DNA from: DATDIC01 sp963777625
Lineage (GTDB): Bacteria > Pseudomonadota > Alphaproteobacteria > Acetobacterales > Acetobacteraceae
Assembly (NCBI GenBank): GCA_963777625.1
Contig: CAVZRO010000006.1
Span: 258,634 to 322,633, forward strand
Reading direction: 5' to 3'
Length of the DNA: 64,000 nt
The notes beneath the pieces are model-generated. The model was given only the letters and a program-made list of their open reading frames with translations. It was not told where the DNA came from and ran no database searches. Made by a program: the position numbers and the translations under genes. Of the stretch, positions 53,900 through 63,046 are shown one piece after another (the first letter of the stretch is position 1; the number at the start of each line of letters is the position of its first letter).

Positions 53900-54328
53900 T
53901 CAGGCGTAGGCGCTGAGGCGCTCCAGCAGATCGGGATCGCTGGTGGTCGCCAGGTCGAACTCGGCCACTCTGGCAACCATCACCGTAAGGCCTGCGACGA
54001 CGCGTTTGACGGTTTCCAGGTCCGTTTCCAGCGTGCCCTCTTTCAACTGCTCGGCCAAATCGGAGGCGCTGATATCCCCGATGAAGTCGAACAGGATGCC
54101 CAACTGCGTCGCGGCGTCGGCGAGAGTTCGGGGGCGGTGCGCCAGCGCCAGACTTTGCCATGCCACGATTTCATTCAGGCTCCAACGCATACTGATCTCG
54201 GCTGCATGCTTATCCGCACTATCCGAAGCAGCAGCCGTCGCCGCATCGTCGTGCGCCGCGTGCCGTGCGAATGCCGCGCTGAGATGCCGGCCGATCCCGA
54301 CCAGCGACAGAGGCTGAAGGCAGTTCAT
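53900..54328 (-). CDS. Hypothetical protein, last gene of five-gene operon
   Basis: A 142-aa helical protein. The start MNCLQPLSLVGIGRHLSAAF is followed by Ala-rich stretches and helices (WSLNEIVAWQSLALAHRPRT, AATQLGILFDFIGDISASDL, LETVKRVVAGLTVMVARVAE). No domain known. Its ATG overlaps the upstream stop as ATGA. Residue composition indicates a soluble all-alpha protein. Confidence 0.55.
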   Translation of the reverse strand: MNCLQPLSLVGIGRHLSAAFARHAAHDDAATAAASDSADKHAAEISMRWSLNEIVAWQSLALAHRPRTLADAATQLGILFDFIGDISASDLAEQLKEGTLETDLETVKRVVAGLTVMVARVAEFDLATTSDPDLLERLSAYA

Positions 54329-54507
54329 TGTGAGCCCCCTGTCGGCTTTGAGGATGGGGGGTTCTGGCCGGGCTTTGGACGGGGCAGCCTCACCTGGGTT
54401 GGGACAACGAGCACCTCGTAAGCGCCGGGCTTGCCGTAAATCGGCGACCTGGATCGATCCCGGCGCGAGAATGGCAACGGTGGCCAGCGGAACGGATGCG
54501 CGGTCAT
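54325..54507 (-). CDS. Small hypothetical protein (60 aa)
   Basis: A 60-aa protein, MTAHPFRWPPLPFSRRDRSR then GKPGAYEVLVVPTQVRLPRP with a Pro/Ser end. Both its start and stop overlap neighbours as ATGA. Unknown family. Confidence 0.45.
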   Translation of the reverse strand: MTAHPFRWPPLPFSRRDRSRSPIYGKPGAYEVLVVPTQVRLPRPKPGQNPPSSKPTGGSQ

Positions 54508-54821
54508 GCCACGCCTCCTGTTGGTTTCGGAGTTGGGGGATCGTCCGCCGAGCTTTTGTTTCCTGCTTTCAACGCCTCGTAAAAATCCTCGGTGGCGTCG
54601 GTCGCAAGGCGAGCGGCATGCCTCATCGCATCGAAATCATCTTCCGCTGCCGTAAACTGGTCGCAGAACCAACAGAACCCAATGACGGCGAACTCCAGCG
54701 CACGCACCGTGAGGAGTAGGTCGGCGCATTGATCGCACGCGCCCAGCAAATCCTTCACGGGACCTTGGGTGAAGTCGGCGATCACCGGTTCTACGTGGGG
54801 CAGGGCGTTGCGCTTGCTCAT
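54504..54821 (-). CDS. Hypothetical protein (105 aa)
   Basis: A 105-aa helical protein: HVEPVIADFTQGPVKDLLGA, DQCADLLLTVRALEFAVIGF and CWFCDQFTAAEDDFDAMRHA with C-x2-C-like Cys (CDQC and CWFC). Ends with a Pro/Thr tail. ATGA overlaps on both sides. No family recognised; a metal- or disulfide-binding helical protein is possible. Confidence 0.5.
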   Translation of the reverse strand: MSKRNALPHVEPVIADFTQGPVKDLLGACDQCADLLLTVRALEFAVIGFCWFCDQFTAAEDDFDAMRHAARLATDATEDFYEALKAGNKSSADDPPTPKPTGGVA

Positions 54822-55255
54822 GTCTGCGCCTCCCCGCCCTGAGTCGCGAGCTGCGCCAATTTGTCAGGCGGCATCGCCAGCGCCTCCACTGCGTCCCACA
54901 GCATGCTGTCCACGATGCTGCGATTGTCAGGGCCGTCCGGCTCATAGAAGGCGACCGCCACAGACAGTTTTGCTCGGTGACCCGTTTCTGTGAACGGTTC
55001 CGTCTCGGTCACCTTTTCGATCAGGTCGCAATAACCCTCGGGATGATCCGGATAGTTTCCATTCGCGTTGGGACCCGTACTCTGCCATTCGCGCTCCATG
55101 GCCACGAGTGCCGCGCAGTTCCGGATCAGTTCCGCGTCGGGCGCTACGGCATCATCGCCACCGGCCGGCGCAGCCATCGTAGCCGGTGCGAGCGCCGCAG
55201 CGGCGGCTCCGGCCAACAGGCCGCGTAATGTGGTCCGGCGGGTCGCGGCGTTCAT
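54818..55255 (-). CDS. Hypothetical protein with twin-arginine-like N-terminus
   Basis: About 145 aa from ATG at 55255: MNAATRRTTLRGLLAGAAAA then APATMAAPAGG, a Tat-like signal with R-R-x-x-L. The mature part has DAELIRNCAALVAMEREWQS, PDHPEGYCDLIEKVTETE and MLWDAVEALAMPPDK. Its layout (Arg/Leu start, R-G-L-L-A-G-A-A-A, D-A-E-L-I-R) is shared with the next upstream gene, so the two are paralogues. ATGA overlaps on both sides. Confidence 0.5.
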   Translation of the reverse strand: MNAATRRTTLRGLLAGAAAAALAPATMAAPAGGDDAVAPDAELIRNCAALVAMEREWQSTGPNANGNYPDHPEGYCDLIEKVTETEPFTETGHRAKLSVAVAFYEPDGPDNRSIVDSMLWDAVEALAMPPDKLAQLATQGGEAQT

Positions 55256-55689
55256 GGCCGGGCCCCCCAATCAGTCGCAGGCGGTGCTGCGTCGCCCAAC
55301 AGGTCGCGTGCGATAGACCAGCCCAGGAGTTCATCGCGGCTGGTCCACATCAGACTGCCATCGCTGTCATACTCTGCATAGCAGAGCAGCACGCCAGCCT
55401 TGGCGCGAAGGCCGCTGAGTGTGCGCCCCGGAACCTCCGCCATGGCCTCTGCCACAGCGTGCATTGCGCCGGCAGCGGTGGCCAAATCCGTGGGAATTGG
55501 CACAACCGCATCGTCGTGGCGGGCAGCCAACTCCAGCATGGCCTGATGCCTTGATGCGAAGTCGCGCCCGAGTCGGATCAGCTCGGCGTCATCTCCTGCA
55601 TCACTAAGCGCTGCGGCTCCAGCCAATAGGCCACGGCACTGCACGGCCGGCGTGTTTGTGGTAGAAGCCCGGTCGTCGGCTCCGTTCAT
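55252..55689 (-). CDS. Hypothetical protein, first gene of five-gene operon, paralogue of the next
   Basis: About 145 aa from ATG at 55689: MNGADDRASTTNTPAVQCRG then LLAGAAALSDAGDDAELIRLG, FASRHQAMLELAARHDDAVV and RTLSGLRAKAGVLLCYAEYD. It shares R-G-L-L-A-G-A-A-A and D-A-E-L-I-R with the second gene of this operon but lacks the twin-Arg signal. No family recognised. The next gene overlaps its end by ATGA. Confidence 0.5.
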   Translation of the reverse strand: MNGADDRASTTNTPAVQCRGLLAGAAALSDAGDDAELIRLGRDFASRHQAMLELAARHDDAVVPIPTDLATAAGAMHAVAEAMAEVPGRTLSGLRAKAGVLLCYAEYDSDGSLMWTSRDELLGWSIARDLLGDAAPPATDWGARP

Positions 55690-55784
55690 GGACTGATCCT
55701 CCCTCAGGCGGGGCCGCGCGGCGGGCGGGTGCTCTAACACTCGCTCGCCAACCCCCTCATGCCGGGAACCGCCCGGCGCGGTTT

Positions 55785-57002
55785 TCACGCCCGGATCGGC
55801 ACAACCTCCCCGGTCATAGGTCGGCCAGCGCAGAAACCTGCCCAATCAGCCATCAGCCGGCGTCGCTTCTCAAAGAGGTCGCCGCGCCGATAGGCCGCCT
55901 CAACTTTGTCCGTAAGCACGTGGGCGAGCGCCTGCTCGGCCACCTCGCGCGGATAGTTCGTCGTCTCGGCGCACCAGTCCCGGAACGTGGAGCGGAACCC
56001 GTGGACCGTCAGGCTCGCCGCGCTCCATGCGCCGCAGCAGCATGAGCATCGCCATGCCGGACAATCCGCCTTCCTTGCTCGCGCCAGGGAACACAAGACC
56101 ATTCACGCCCGCGAGCGGCTTCATCGCCCTCAGCATTGCAAGCGCAGCTTCTGAAAGAGGCACGCGGTGTTCCAGACCTCCCTTCATTCGCTGGCCAGGA
56201 ACCACCCAAACCGCAGAATCCAGGTTGATTTCGGACCAGCAAGCACCGATCGCCTCTCGCGTGCGCGCCGCGGTCAGGATTGCAAATTCGAGCGCCCGGG
56301 CAGCAATGCCGTCCTGATCGCGCAGCTCAGCCATGAAGGCGCCGACCTCTTCCCATGGCAGCGCGGCATGGTGCTTTACCCGCGCCAGTTTGCTGGGCGC
56401 AGGAAGGAGCTTGGCCAAATGCCCGCGCCAGCGGGCCGGGTTCTCGCCGGCACGCCAGCCGTGAGCAGTGGCGTAATCGATCACGCTCTCGATGCGCCCC
56501 CGTAGTCGGGACGCGGTTTCGGGCTTCCTCTGCCAGATCGGCTCCAGCACGCGCATCACGTCGGCGGTTTGGATGGCCTTGACCTTCAGCGTGCCGATCG
56601 TCTCACAGGCAACATCCAGGGTCTGCCCCCACTGCCAACGGTGCTTCTCGTTCCGCCAGCCCGCTTCATGCGCGGCGAGGTATTTGTCAGCAACCTGCCT
56701 GAATGTCAGACCACCAATCGCGGCGCGGACTTCACCACGGCCTGCCGGCGCGCGTCGATCGGATCGATCCCCTTGCGAACATTCGCCCGGGCACGCTGCG
56801 CGGCCTCGCGGGCTTCAGCAAGCGACACTTGCGGAAACGGGCCCAGTCCCATCTGCCGAGCCTTGCCGCCAACGGCGTATCGCAGCAGCCAGGAGCGGTG
56901 CTGAGCGTCACGCACCTGGAGCCACAGGCCGGCGCCATCTCCATACCGCCCTGGAGCGGTGAGTGCTTTGACCTTCAGTGCGCTCAATTTGCCCGCAGCC
57001 AT
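55785..57002 (-). pseudogene. P4-type tyrosine integrase, frameshifted twice
   Basis: A tyrosine recombinase with a DUF4102 N-terminal domain, split over three frames. N-terminus MAAGKLSALKVKALTAPGRY with GDGAGLWLQV and PQVSLAEAREAAQRARANVR; middle LTFRQVADKYLAAHEAGWRN and TAARTREAIGACWSEINLDS (catalytic Arg region); end SLTVHGFRSTFRDWCAETTN (H-x-x-R) and EVAEQALAH. Breaks lie at about 56712-56725 and at an extra C at 56012-56013. It would insert the island at a tRNA- or similar att site, but no tRNA is visible beside it. Inactive as written. Confidence 0.85.
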
Positions 57003-57146
57003 TTAGCCCACATTCACCAGCCACCAATTCAGCCCACGTTATCGGCTGGGATTTCCTGGGTCAAGGCGAAACGATGCGGGACGATAGAAATGCCTAGGCC
57101 CTGGGGAAGCTGGGGAAAATTGGACGCCTTGGGATGATCACGGACG

Positions 57147-58774
57147 CTAGTTCGACGGACCCTCCCTCCGCCACTTCAGAACAGAACTGCGAACGCCGGG
57201 CGTAGCCGGCTTTACGCCGGCCGCGGCGGTCAGCGTCTGAAGCAGATTGCTTTTCGAGCCGATGATGCGGACCTCGCGGTCGGCGACCTCGACGCGCTGG
57301 GCGAGCGCGCGGAGATGGTCGCGGCGATAGCCGCCGCCGTCGATCCTGATCCGCTCGCGTGCCGTCCTGGCGAACTTCTGGACCATTTGCGGCGTGATCG
57401 CCTGCTGTCCTGACGACTCCAGCATCGCGGCGGCGCGTGCGGCGTCGGCTTGCGCCTGGTCGCGGATCGCCTTGAGGCTTGCGACGCGCTCCTTCAGCGC
57501 CGGGTCGTCGAGATCGGCGACGCCGGCCTCGATGGCGTCATAGAGCCGCTTCAGGCGCAGGTCGGTCTCGGCGGCGCGCTTGTTCAGCTCGGCGATGTGC
57601 TCGCGGCGGCGCTCGGCGCGTTCCTGCCGGCGGTCGAGGACGGACGCCAGAACTTCCTCGAGCCGCTCCGGCTGGAGCAGCCGGTCGGCAATGTGCTCCG
57701 CGACGAGGTTGTCCAGCTTCTCCATCGGGATCGACCGGCCTTTGCAGCCGGTCTCGCCCTGCCGCGCCTTGATCGAGCAGGTGTAGTAGCGATACCGCCC
57801 TCCCTTCCCGGTCCTGAGCGTCATGGCGCCGCCGCAGTCGGCGCAGAAGCAGATGCCGGTAAGGAGGGTCGGGCCGCTCACGACGCGCGCCGGCGTGACC
57901 TTCGGATTGCGGGCGCGCAGATGCGCCTGCACCGCATCGAACGTCGCCTGATCGATCAGCGGCGGCACTTCGACGGTGACGATCTCGCTGGTGGGCTTCA
58001 GCGTCTTGTTCTTGGCGCGCTTGTTGAACTCGTGGCGGCCGATATAGGTCGTCCGCGTCAGGATGCGGTGAACCTGGCCGATGCCCCAGCGCCCGCCGTC
58101 GCGGGTGAAGATGCGGCGCTGGTTGAGATAGGCCGCGATGTTCTTGACGCCCATCGGGCCGCTGTGCCGTCGCCCTCCAGGGCGAGCCGATAGATCAGCC
58201 GAATCGTGTCGGCGTGCAGCGGATCGATCTCCAGCTTCTTCTTGACCTTGGCGCCGCGCTGCTCGGCCGCGACGACGCGGTAGCCGATCGGCGGCAGCGA
58301 GCCGTTCCAGAAGCCTTGCCGCGCGTTCTCCTTCAAGGCGCGCAGGACGTGCTTGGCGTTCTCCTTCGATTGGTACTCGTCGAACAGCGCCATGATCTGC
58401 CGCATCATGACGTGCATCGGATCGTCGCCCATCTCCTGGGTGATCGAGACGAGCCGGACGCCGTTCTTCGCCAGCTTGCGGACGTAGAACTCCAGCTCGA
58501 AGTGGTCGCGGAAGAAGCGCGAGAAGCTGTGGACGATGACGATATCGAACGGCGCGGGCTTGCTCGTGCCCGCCTCGATCATGCGCTGGAATTCGGGCCG
58601 GCGGTCATTCGTGGCGGATGCGCCGGGCTCGACATAGGTCTCGACAAGCTGGTAGCCGCGCGAGGCGCAATAGGCTTCGCCCTGACGCTTCTGATCGGGA
58701 ATCGAGACATCGTGCTCGGCTTGCCGCGCCGTCGAGACGCGCAGGTAAAGGGCGGCGCGCAACGGCACGGTCAT
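57147..58774 (-). pseudogene. Large serine recombinase, one frameshift
   Basis: Two frames form one gene. The catalytic domain begins LRAALYLRVSTARQAEHDVS, with the nucleophile Ser in R-V-S-T, and continues HSFSRFFRDHFELEFYV and QEMGDDPMHVMMRQIMALFD. The remaining part has the recombinase and zinc-ribbon domains: GVKNIAAYLNQRRIFTRDGG, TGICFCADCGGAMTLRTG and a long coiled coil. One missing base at 58161-58166 (an A of ACAAGCGGC) separates them (GTSGP-MGVKN). It probably moved the element that carries the 72-aa gene. It lies back to back with the P4 integrase. Confidence 0.85.
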
Positions 58775-58792
58775 CGCGATTGTCCTCTCAGA

Positions 58793-59011
58793 TCATCGGC
58801 ACGGCCCGAACAGTTCATCGAACAGATCGCCGAACCATGCCTCGAACACGTCGAGCTCGGCATCGGTGATCGGCACAGGGTCGGGCCAATCGTCCGTGAC
58901 GGTCCACGCCGACAGGTCGTGCTTCGCCGGCCGACCGATACGAGGCCAAGGCTCGATCGGAATGTAAAGGTCATCGGGCAAGATGCCCAGGCTGGCGCGC
59001 GGTCGAGACAT
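58793..59011 (-). CDS. Conserved 72-aa partner of the serine recombinase
   Basis: A 72-aa protein: MSRPRASLGILPDDLYIPIE then PWPRIGRPAKHDLSAWTVTD and DWPDPVPITDAELDVFEAWF. This Pro/Trp/Asp-rich short protein is found just upstream of large serine recombinases in alphaproteobacterial mobile elements. It is followed after 18 bases by the recombinase, in the same direction. A palindrome at 59133-59150 lies upstream and may control both. Function unknown. Confidence 0.65.
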   Translation of the reverse strand: MSRPRASLGILPDDLYIPIEPWPRIGRPAKHDLSAWTVTDDWPDPVPITDAELDVFEAWFGDLFDELFGPCR

Positions 59012-59132
59012 CCCGACAGGATCGCGCCGCGCACCTCCGGGATGAATGGCCGATCTCTATCCCGCAGCATCCTTCCTCCTCCCGGCCGTCCCGCGGCGTC
59101 GGCGGATGGCGGTTTCCACGTTGATATGATTG

Positions 59133-59150
59133 ACGTTTTGGTCAAAACGT
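59133..59150. promoter_or_regulatory. Palindromic operator candidate
   Basis: ACGTTTTG and CAAAACGT, with a 2-base GT centre, form a perfect 8-base inverted repeat. It lies upstream of the recombinase operon on the minus strand. This size is typical of a dimeric repressor site; its regulator is unknown. Confidence 0.45.
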
Positions 59151-59360
59151 ATGGCAAGGGCCTTCCGACGGATGGCCAAAAAGCTCAATCATTCCAATCC
59201 ACTGCGCGCGCCGGATGGCCTCGCTTTTCCCTTGCCGTCCAAATAGCCGCGCCGATTTGCAGACCAAGGAGGTGAACGCCGGTATCGCGCCTGAGGTGCT
59301 GCCCGGCGATTTGTGATAGCTTCATTTCTGGTTGGCAGCGCACTTTGCTTCGGGGGATCG

Positions 59361-60029
59361 ATGCCTGATAGCACGAAACTGAATGAAGCCAGGGACCTGA
59401 CTAAGGCCTGCCATCAGGAACTTGTCGAGTTGGAAATCCGTGCCGGCATCGCCGAAGCGGCGGAAAAACTAAGAACAGAGCCGCCGCACTACCATCTCGT
59501 CTATGATGCGGCGGAACCTTACAGCGACGCCCAGCGAGAGGCAGAGCAAGCGGAGGAGACATTTCATCAGCAGCGCACCACTCGCCGTATTCGTGACCTG
59601 TATTTCGCGGTCCAAGATGCCGAGCTCCGTAAAGAATTGATCGCGAAGGACCGCGAAGAAGGAACCCTTGCGCTACGCTACTGGCAGCAGGAGCTGTCTG
59701 ATGCAGCCGCCAAGCTCAATACAGCACGCTCGACGCAGAAACATTGGTGGGTCTGGGCGTCCGCGTGGGGCATCGCGCTGCTCGCGCTAGGATTTCACTT
59801 CTTCGGGCTAATCGGTGCCCTGGGGGGCGTACTGGTGGGGTACCTCAATGGGCGGCGCATGGAGCACGAGACCGTCCGCGCGCGCGACTCCGCCGTGTCC
59901 GATGCGGAACGGGAACTAAAGGAGGCCGAGGATACCTGGAACGACGTACGCAATCAGCCGCAAACATTTTCGCAGCGAGAAGCAAAGACGGGCGAGCCTG
60001 ACCCCGAAAGCCTTTTGCGCGCTGTGTGA
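59361..60029 (+). CDS. Coiled-coil membrane protein
   Basis: A 222-aa protein. Residues 1-120 are a long charged helix with coiled-coil heptads (EARDLTKACHQELVELEIRA, RYWQQELSDAAAKLNTA), one hydrophobic hairpin WVWASAWGIALLALGFHFFG then IGALGGVLVGYLNG spans the membrane, and residues 175-222 form a second charged helix. No known family. It is followed by a convergent PD-(D/E)XK-like gene on the other strand, a layout reminiscent of small defence units, but no such function is shown by its sequence. Confidence 0.55.
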   Translation: MPDSTKLNEARDLTKACHQELVELEIRAGIAEAAEKLRTEPPHYHLVYDAAEPYSDAQREAEQAEETFHQQRTTRRIRDLYFAVQDAELRKELIAKDREEGTLALRYWQQELSDAAAKLNTARSTQKHWWVWASAWGIALLALGFHFFGLIGALGGVLVGYLNGRRMEHETVRARDSAVSDAERELKEAEDTWNDVRNQPQTFSQREAKTGEPDPESLLRAV

Positions 60030-60066
60030 CGGTAGAAATCAGCTTCGACGATGCTCGCTGCACTAT

Positions 60067-60901
60067 TCAAGAGCCATCCGGTGTGCATATGAATAATCGA
60101 CGAGAGGGCGACTCGGACGTAGCGGAATAAAATTTGGGTTTAGCGTCGAATATGATCTCAATTGCCGGAAGAGTATTCGTTGTCACGAAACCTTGGATTT
60201 GTCCGAAATAATCCTCTGCATATTCATTTAGCAAATCGTCGAAATTGAGAACCACGTAGACAATTCGTCCGCGCGCTCTCATCAGAACAATACGATCTCA
60301 TCTGCGTCTCGGCAGTTCTCAGCGTGGCGATTAATTTGTCAAAGAAGCCGTCAGGCAAAGTGCCTTGTGTACTGGCCGAAACTATCTGTCCGCGTGCTAC
60401 TGCGCTACGCGACGCGGCTTCGATATCAGATGGATTGATGGTCTTGACCTCGCAAAAGACGCACTTGGCTCCCAGCTTCCCTTCCAGGTCAGGAGTCTTC
60501 TGTCCGGGAGTGGACGACACGGGGATGAAGGCCACATCTGTACACTCGAGTGTCGTCAGGTAGTTGTAGCCTTTGGCCTCGTTCAGTTTATCGAAGGCCG
60601 CTTGCCAACCGCGGACCTCATGCCTTCTTTCGAACAGGGGGAGAACCTGATCCTTGAGAAACATCCATGCGGCCGTGTCCAATCCGGCCAACTCAGCCTC
60701 AAGATGAACGAAGTGCTTCCGCTTGACCGGGTTATCCGCCACGGATTGATCGAAATTATCAAAGTAAGTCCCCGAACATCCGCGATTCAGCACGCAATCC
60801 CGGATTTCGCAGATTCTGGGCAAGTCGCTGCGGCACACGGTTAGTCTCCCAAGCGCTCTATGAACTGGCCGCCTCACATTGACGAAGCCGCCACCGAACA
60901 C
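60067..60901 (-). pseudogene. PD-(D/E)XK nuclease-like protein, frameshifted near its end
   Basis: The main frame (60224-60901) has QKTPDLEGKLGAKCVFCEVK, a P-D-x(n)-E-x-K motif of PD-(D/E)XK nucleases, then VFCEVKTINPSDIEAAS and GFFDKLIATLRTAETQM. The remaining part continues in another frame (RGRIVYVVLNFDDLLNEYAE to the stop at 60067), the break lying at about 60275-60305, with one or two lost or added bases. Start is uncertain; MFGGGFVNVRRPV at 60901 is not convincing. Base composition is lower in GC than the neighbours, a sign of transfer. Confidence 0.55.
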
Positions 60902-60919
60902 CAGAACCCAGGGTAGCCC

Positions 60920-60941
60920 ATCATAGGGCTATAGCGTAGAC
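60920..60941. repeat. Left copy of a 22-bp near-perfect direct repeat
   Basis: ATCATAGGGCTATAGCG then one variable base then AGAC. The same sequence with one mismatch occurs at 63610-63631, as the end of the vapC-like gene. Between them lie the regulator, methyltransferase and toxin-antitoxin genes. The left copy could be a cut end of the same gene or a target/attachment site. Confidence 0.6.
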
Positions 60942-61170
60942 ATAGTGCTCATCATTGTCGGTCGTGGCCCGCCAGCCTTACTAGCGTTGTCGGACCGGTC
61001 GGCTTGGCGGCCTCATGTTGGCGTCCATTTCGATGGGGCTCGCCCGAGAAGCGGGCGACCCGGTGGTTCTCGATGTCGCCAATGACGGCCGGCGAATGGA
61101 GGATCCGGAGCAATGAAACTTCGTCTGCGACGTCTGATGCTGGTGCGAGGAAGCGCGAGGAGCGGCACCT
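60942..61170. other. Spacer with no supported gene
   Basis: This 229-base stretch between the left repeat copy and the regulator gene has no ORF with protein-like composition. It contains GC-rich sequence with short hairpins and a scattered GCATTCGG-type pattern but no recognised element. Confidence 0.4.
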
Positions 61171-61992
61171 TCAGCCTGGCTGAATATGCCGTGCGCGCGA
61201 AGGGCGACGGACGGGTGCGACGAGCGGCGCCGGAACCAGGATCACCAGCTTGTAGTCGGGCCGTTCCGACAGGGTGAAACTGTGCTGTATGAAGCAGAGC
61301 GCACCATCCTGCGGATGGTTGAATGTTCTGATTCCGCCGGCGCGATGCTGGACCCCTTGCTCATTCCACGCCCTGGCAAAGAGCGCACTGTCTTTGCGCA
61401 GCGTATCGACGAAGCTTTTGACCCGCACGTCGCGAAATGTATGGCCATAATCTGCCCGGAACTCCGCCAGCAGTCTCCTGGCCCTGTCCTCCCACTCCGG
61501 AATGAGGGTACGTGCGGCCTTCTCCAGGAAGACGAATCGCAGCAGATTGCGCTGATGATCAGCATCCAGCCAGCCGCAAAAGAGCCGCGCGGCGGCCTGA
61601 TTCCAGCAGCATGCGGTCCAGAGACGGTCGAGGCCATAGGCTGGATGCTCGATTGCGTTGACCGCGGCCAGCAGTGACGGGGGTGCATCCTTCTCCGGCT
61701 CGGCTGGCATTTCGGGATCGAGACGACCGGCCAGCTCGAACAGATAGGCGCGTTCGGCCGGCGTGAGCGACAGCGCATGGGCGAGGCGGGCCAGCGCGTC
61801 GGGCGAAGCCTGCACGGGGCGGCCCTGCTCCAGCCAGGCGCACCATGTCACGCTGATGCCGGCGCGGGCCGCGAGTTCCTCTCGCCGCAAGCCGGGCGTG
61901 CGCCGGCGTGCGCGAGGATCACCGGGCTGTGCCCGCTCTCGGTGGGCGCGGATGAACTCTCCTAGAAGGCGCCTTTGGTCTGTATCCAGCAT
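61171..61992 (-). CDS. MmyB-like helix-turn-helix transcription regulator
   Basis: A 273-aa regulator. The XRE-type helix-turn-helix near residues 28-80 reads RTPGLRREELAARAGISVTW, CAWLEQGR and ASPDALARLAHALSLTP. The C-terminal MmyB-like ligand-binding domain has LLAAVNAIEHPAYGLDRLW, RTLIPEWEDRARRLLAEFRA and FNHPQDGALCFIQHSFTLSE. The family often controls an adjacent divergent gene; here a methyltransferase starts 86 bases away on the other strand. Confidence 0.9.
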   Translation of the reverse strand: MLDTDQRRLLGEFIRAHRERAQPGDPRARRRTPGLRREELAARAGISVTWCAWLEQGRPVQASPDALARLAHALSLTPAERAYLFELAGRLDPEMPAEPEKDAPPSLLAAVNAIEHPAYGLDRLWTACCWNQAAARLFCGWLDADHQRNLLRFVFLEKAARTLIPEWEDRARRLLAEFRADYGHTFRDVRVKSFVDTLRKDSALFARAWNEQGVQHRAGGIRTFNHPQDGALCFIQHSFTLSERPDYKLVILVPAPLVAPVRRPSRARHIQPG

Positions 61993-62077
61993 GGAAGCGA
62001 CTATAATAGGATAACGATCGAACTTTTAACAGTTTAAGTTTGCGGCATGCTGCTCTTTCGGAAAGCGGAGTGAAGCG

Positions 62078-62842
62078 ATGGAAAGAGCACATGAGAATGT
62101 CGTGGAAGCGCAGTTCGGGCCGCGCGCGAAAGCCTATGTCGATAGCGCGGTCCATGCGCAGGGTGCGGAGTTGGAGGCACTGGAGGCGATCATTCGCGAG
62201 ATTTGCCCGGCGCGCGCCCTCGATCTTGGGGCAGGGGGCGGCCACGTCTCCTATCTGATGGCACGCCACGCCGGTTCCGTGACCGCCGCTGATCTGTCGC
62301 AGGAGATGCTGGCGGTGGTGGCGGCGACGGCACGTGACAAAGGCATCGCCAATATCGATACGGCCCAGGCGCCGGCTGAGCGTCTGCCGTTTGAAGACGG
62401 CCGTTTCGATTTTCTGGGATGCCGCTATTCCGCGCATCACTGGCGCGATTGGGAGGGCGGCCTGCGCGAGGCGCGCCGGGTGCTGAGGCGCGGCAGCCGG
62501 GCCATATTCATCGACCCTTATTCGCCTGGTCCGGCGCTTTTCGATACGCATCTGCAATCCGTCGAACTGCTGCGCGACACCTCGCACGTGCGCAACTACA
62601 CGGCGGCGGAATGGATCGCCGCACTGGCGCGGTCCGGTTTCGCGCTTGCAGGCTGCCGGACGTGGCGGCTGCGCATGGATTTTCCCGTCTGGACGGCGCG
62701 CATGCGCACGCCGGACGACAATGTGCGGGCGATCCGGGCGCTGCAGGCGGCCGCCGCCGCGGAGACAAGGGCGCATTTCGCGATCGAGGCGGATGGTTCG
62801 TTCCTGCTCGACATTCTGATGATGGAGACGACGGCCGAGTGA
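62078..62842 (+). CDS. Class I SAM-dependent methyltransferase (UbiE/COQ5-like)
   Basis: A 254-aa methyltransferase. SAM motif I is ALDLGAGGGHVSYLMARHAG near residue 48, motif II FEDGRFDFLGCRYSAHHWRD, and motif III VLRRGSRAIFIDPYSPGPAL. It is of the Methyltransf_11/UbiE type with an unknown substrate, perhaps a small molecule. It is divergent from the MmyB-like regulator gene, which is likely its regulator. Confidence 0.87.
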   Translation: MERAHENVVEAQFGPRAKAYVDSAVHAQGAELEALEAIIREICPARALDLGAGGGHVSYLMARHAGSVTAADLSQEMLAVVAATARDKGIANIDTAQAPAERLPFEDGRFDFLGCRYSAHHWRDWEGGLREARRVLRRGSRAIFIDPYSPGPALFDTHLQSVELLRDTSHVRNYTAAEWIAALARSGFALAGCRTWRLRMDFPVWTARMRTPDDNVRAIRALQAAAAAETRAHFAIEADGSFLLDILMMETTAE

Positions 62843-63046
62843 TCTTCGCGTCCGATGGTGGCGGCCGCGGGCGGGGGCACGCAGGGGGCCGGAATGCCAT
62901 TGCTGTACTCAGGGCTTCATCGGCTGCTCATGAAGGAAGTCGCGGGTACACGCTGGGTTGCATAGTCAGCGTCGGATACTCGTGCGATATGGCACTGGAA
63001 ATGGCGTCAAATGACGATAATATTGTGCCGTGCGGGAGATTTGAAG

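Noticed and set aside
57003..57146. Attachment site or tRNA beside the integrase
   Set aside because: The 144 bases show no tRNA end and no repeat that I could match elsewhere.
59012..59157. Extra N-terminal frame before the 72-aa gene
   Set aside because: The frame from 59157 runs through the 72-aa gene in another frame and reads as a shadow.
61186..61677. Plus-strand frame opposite the MmyB-like regulator
   Set aside because: Antisense shadow; the regulator motifs are all on the minus strand.
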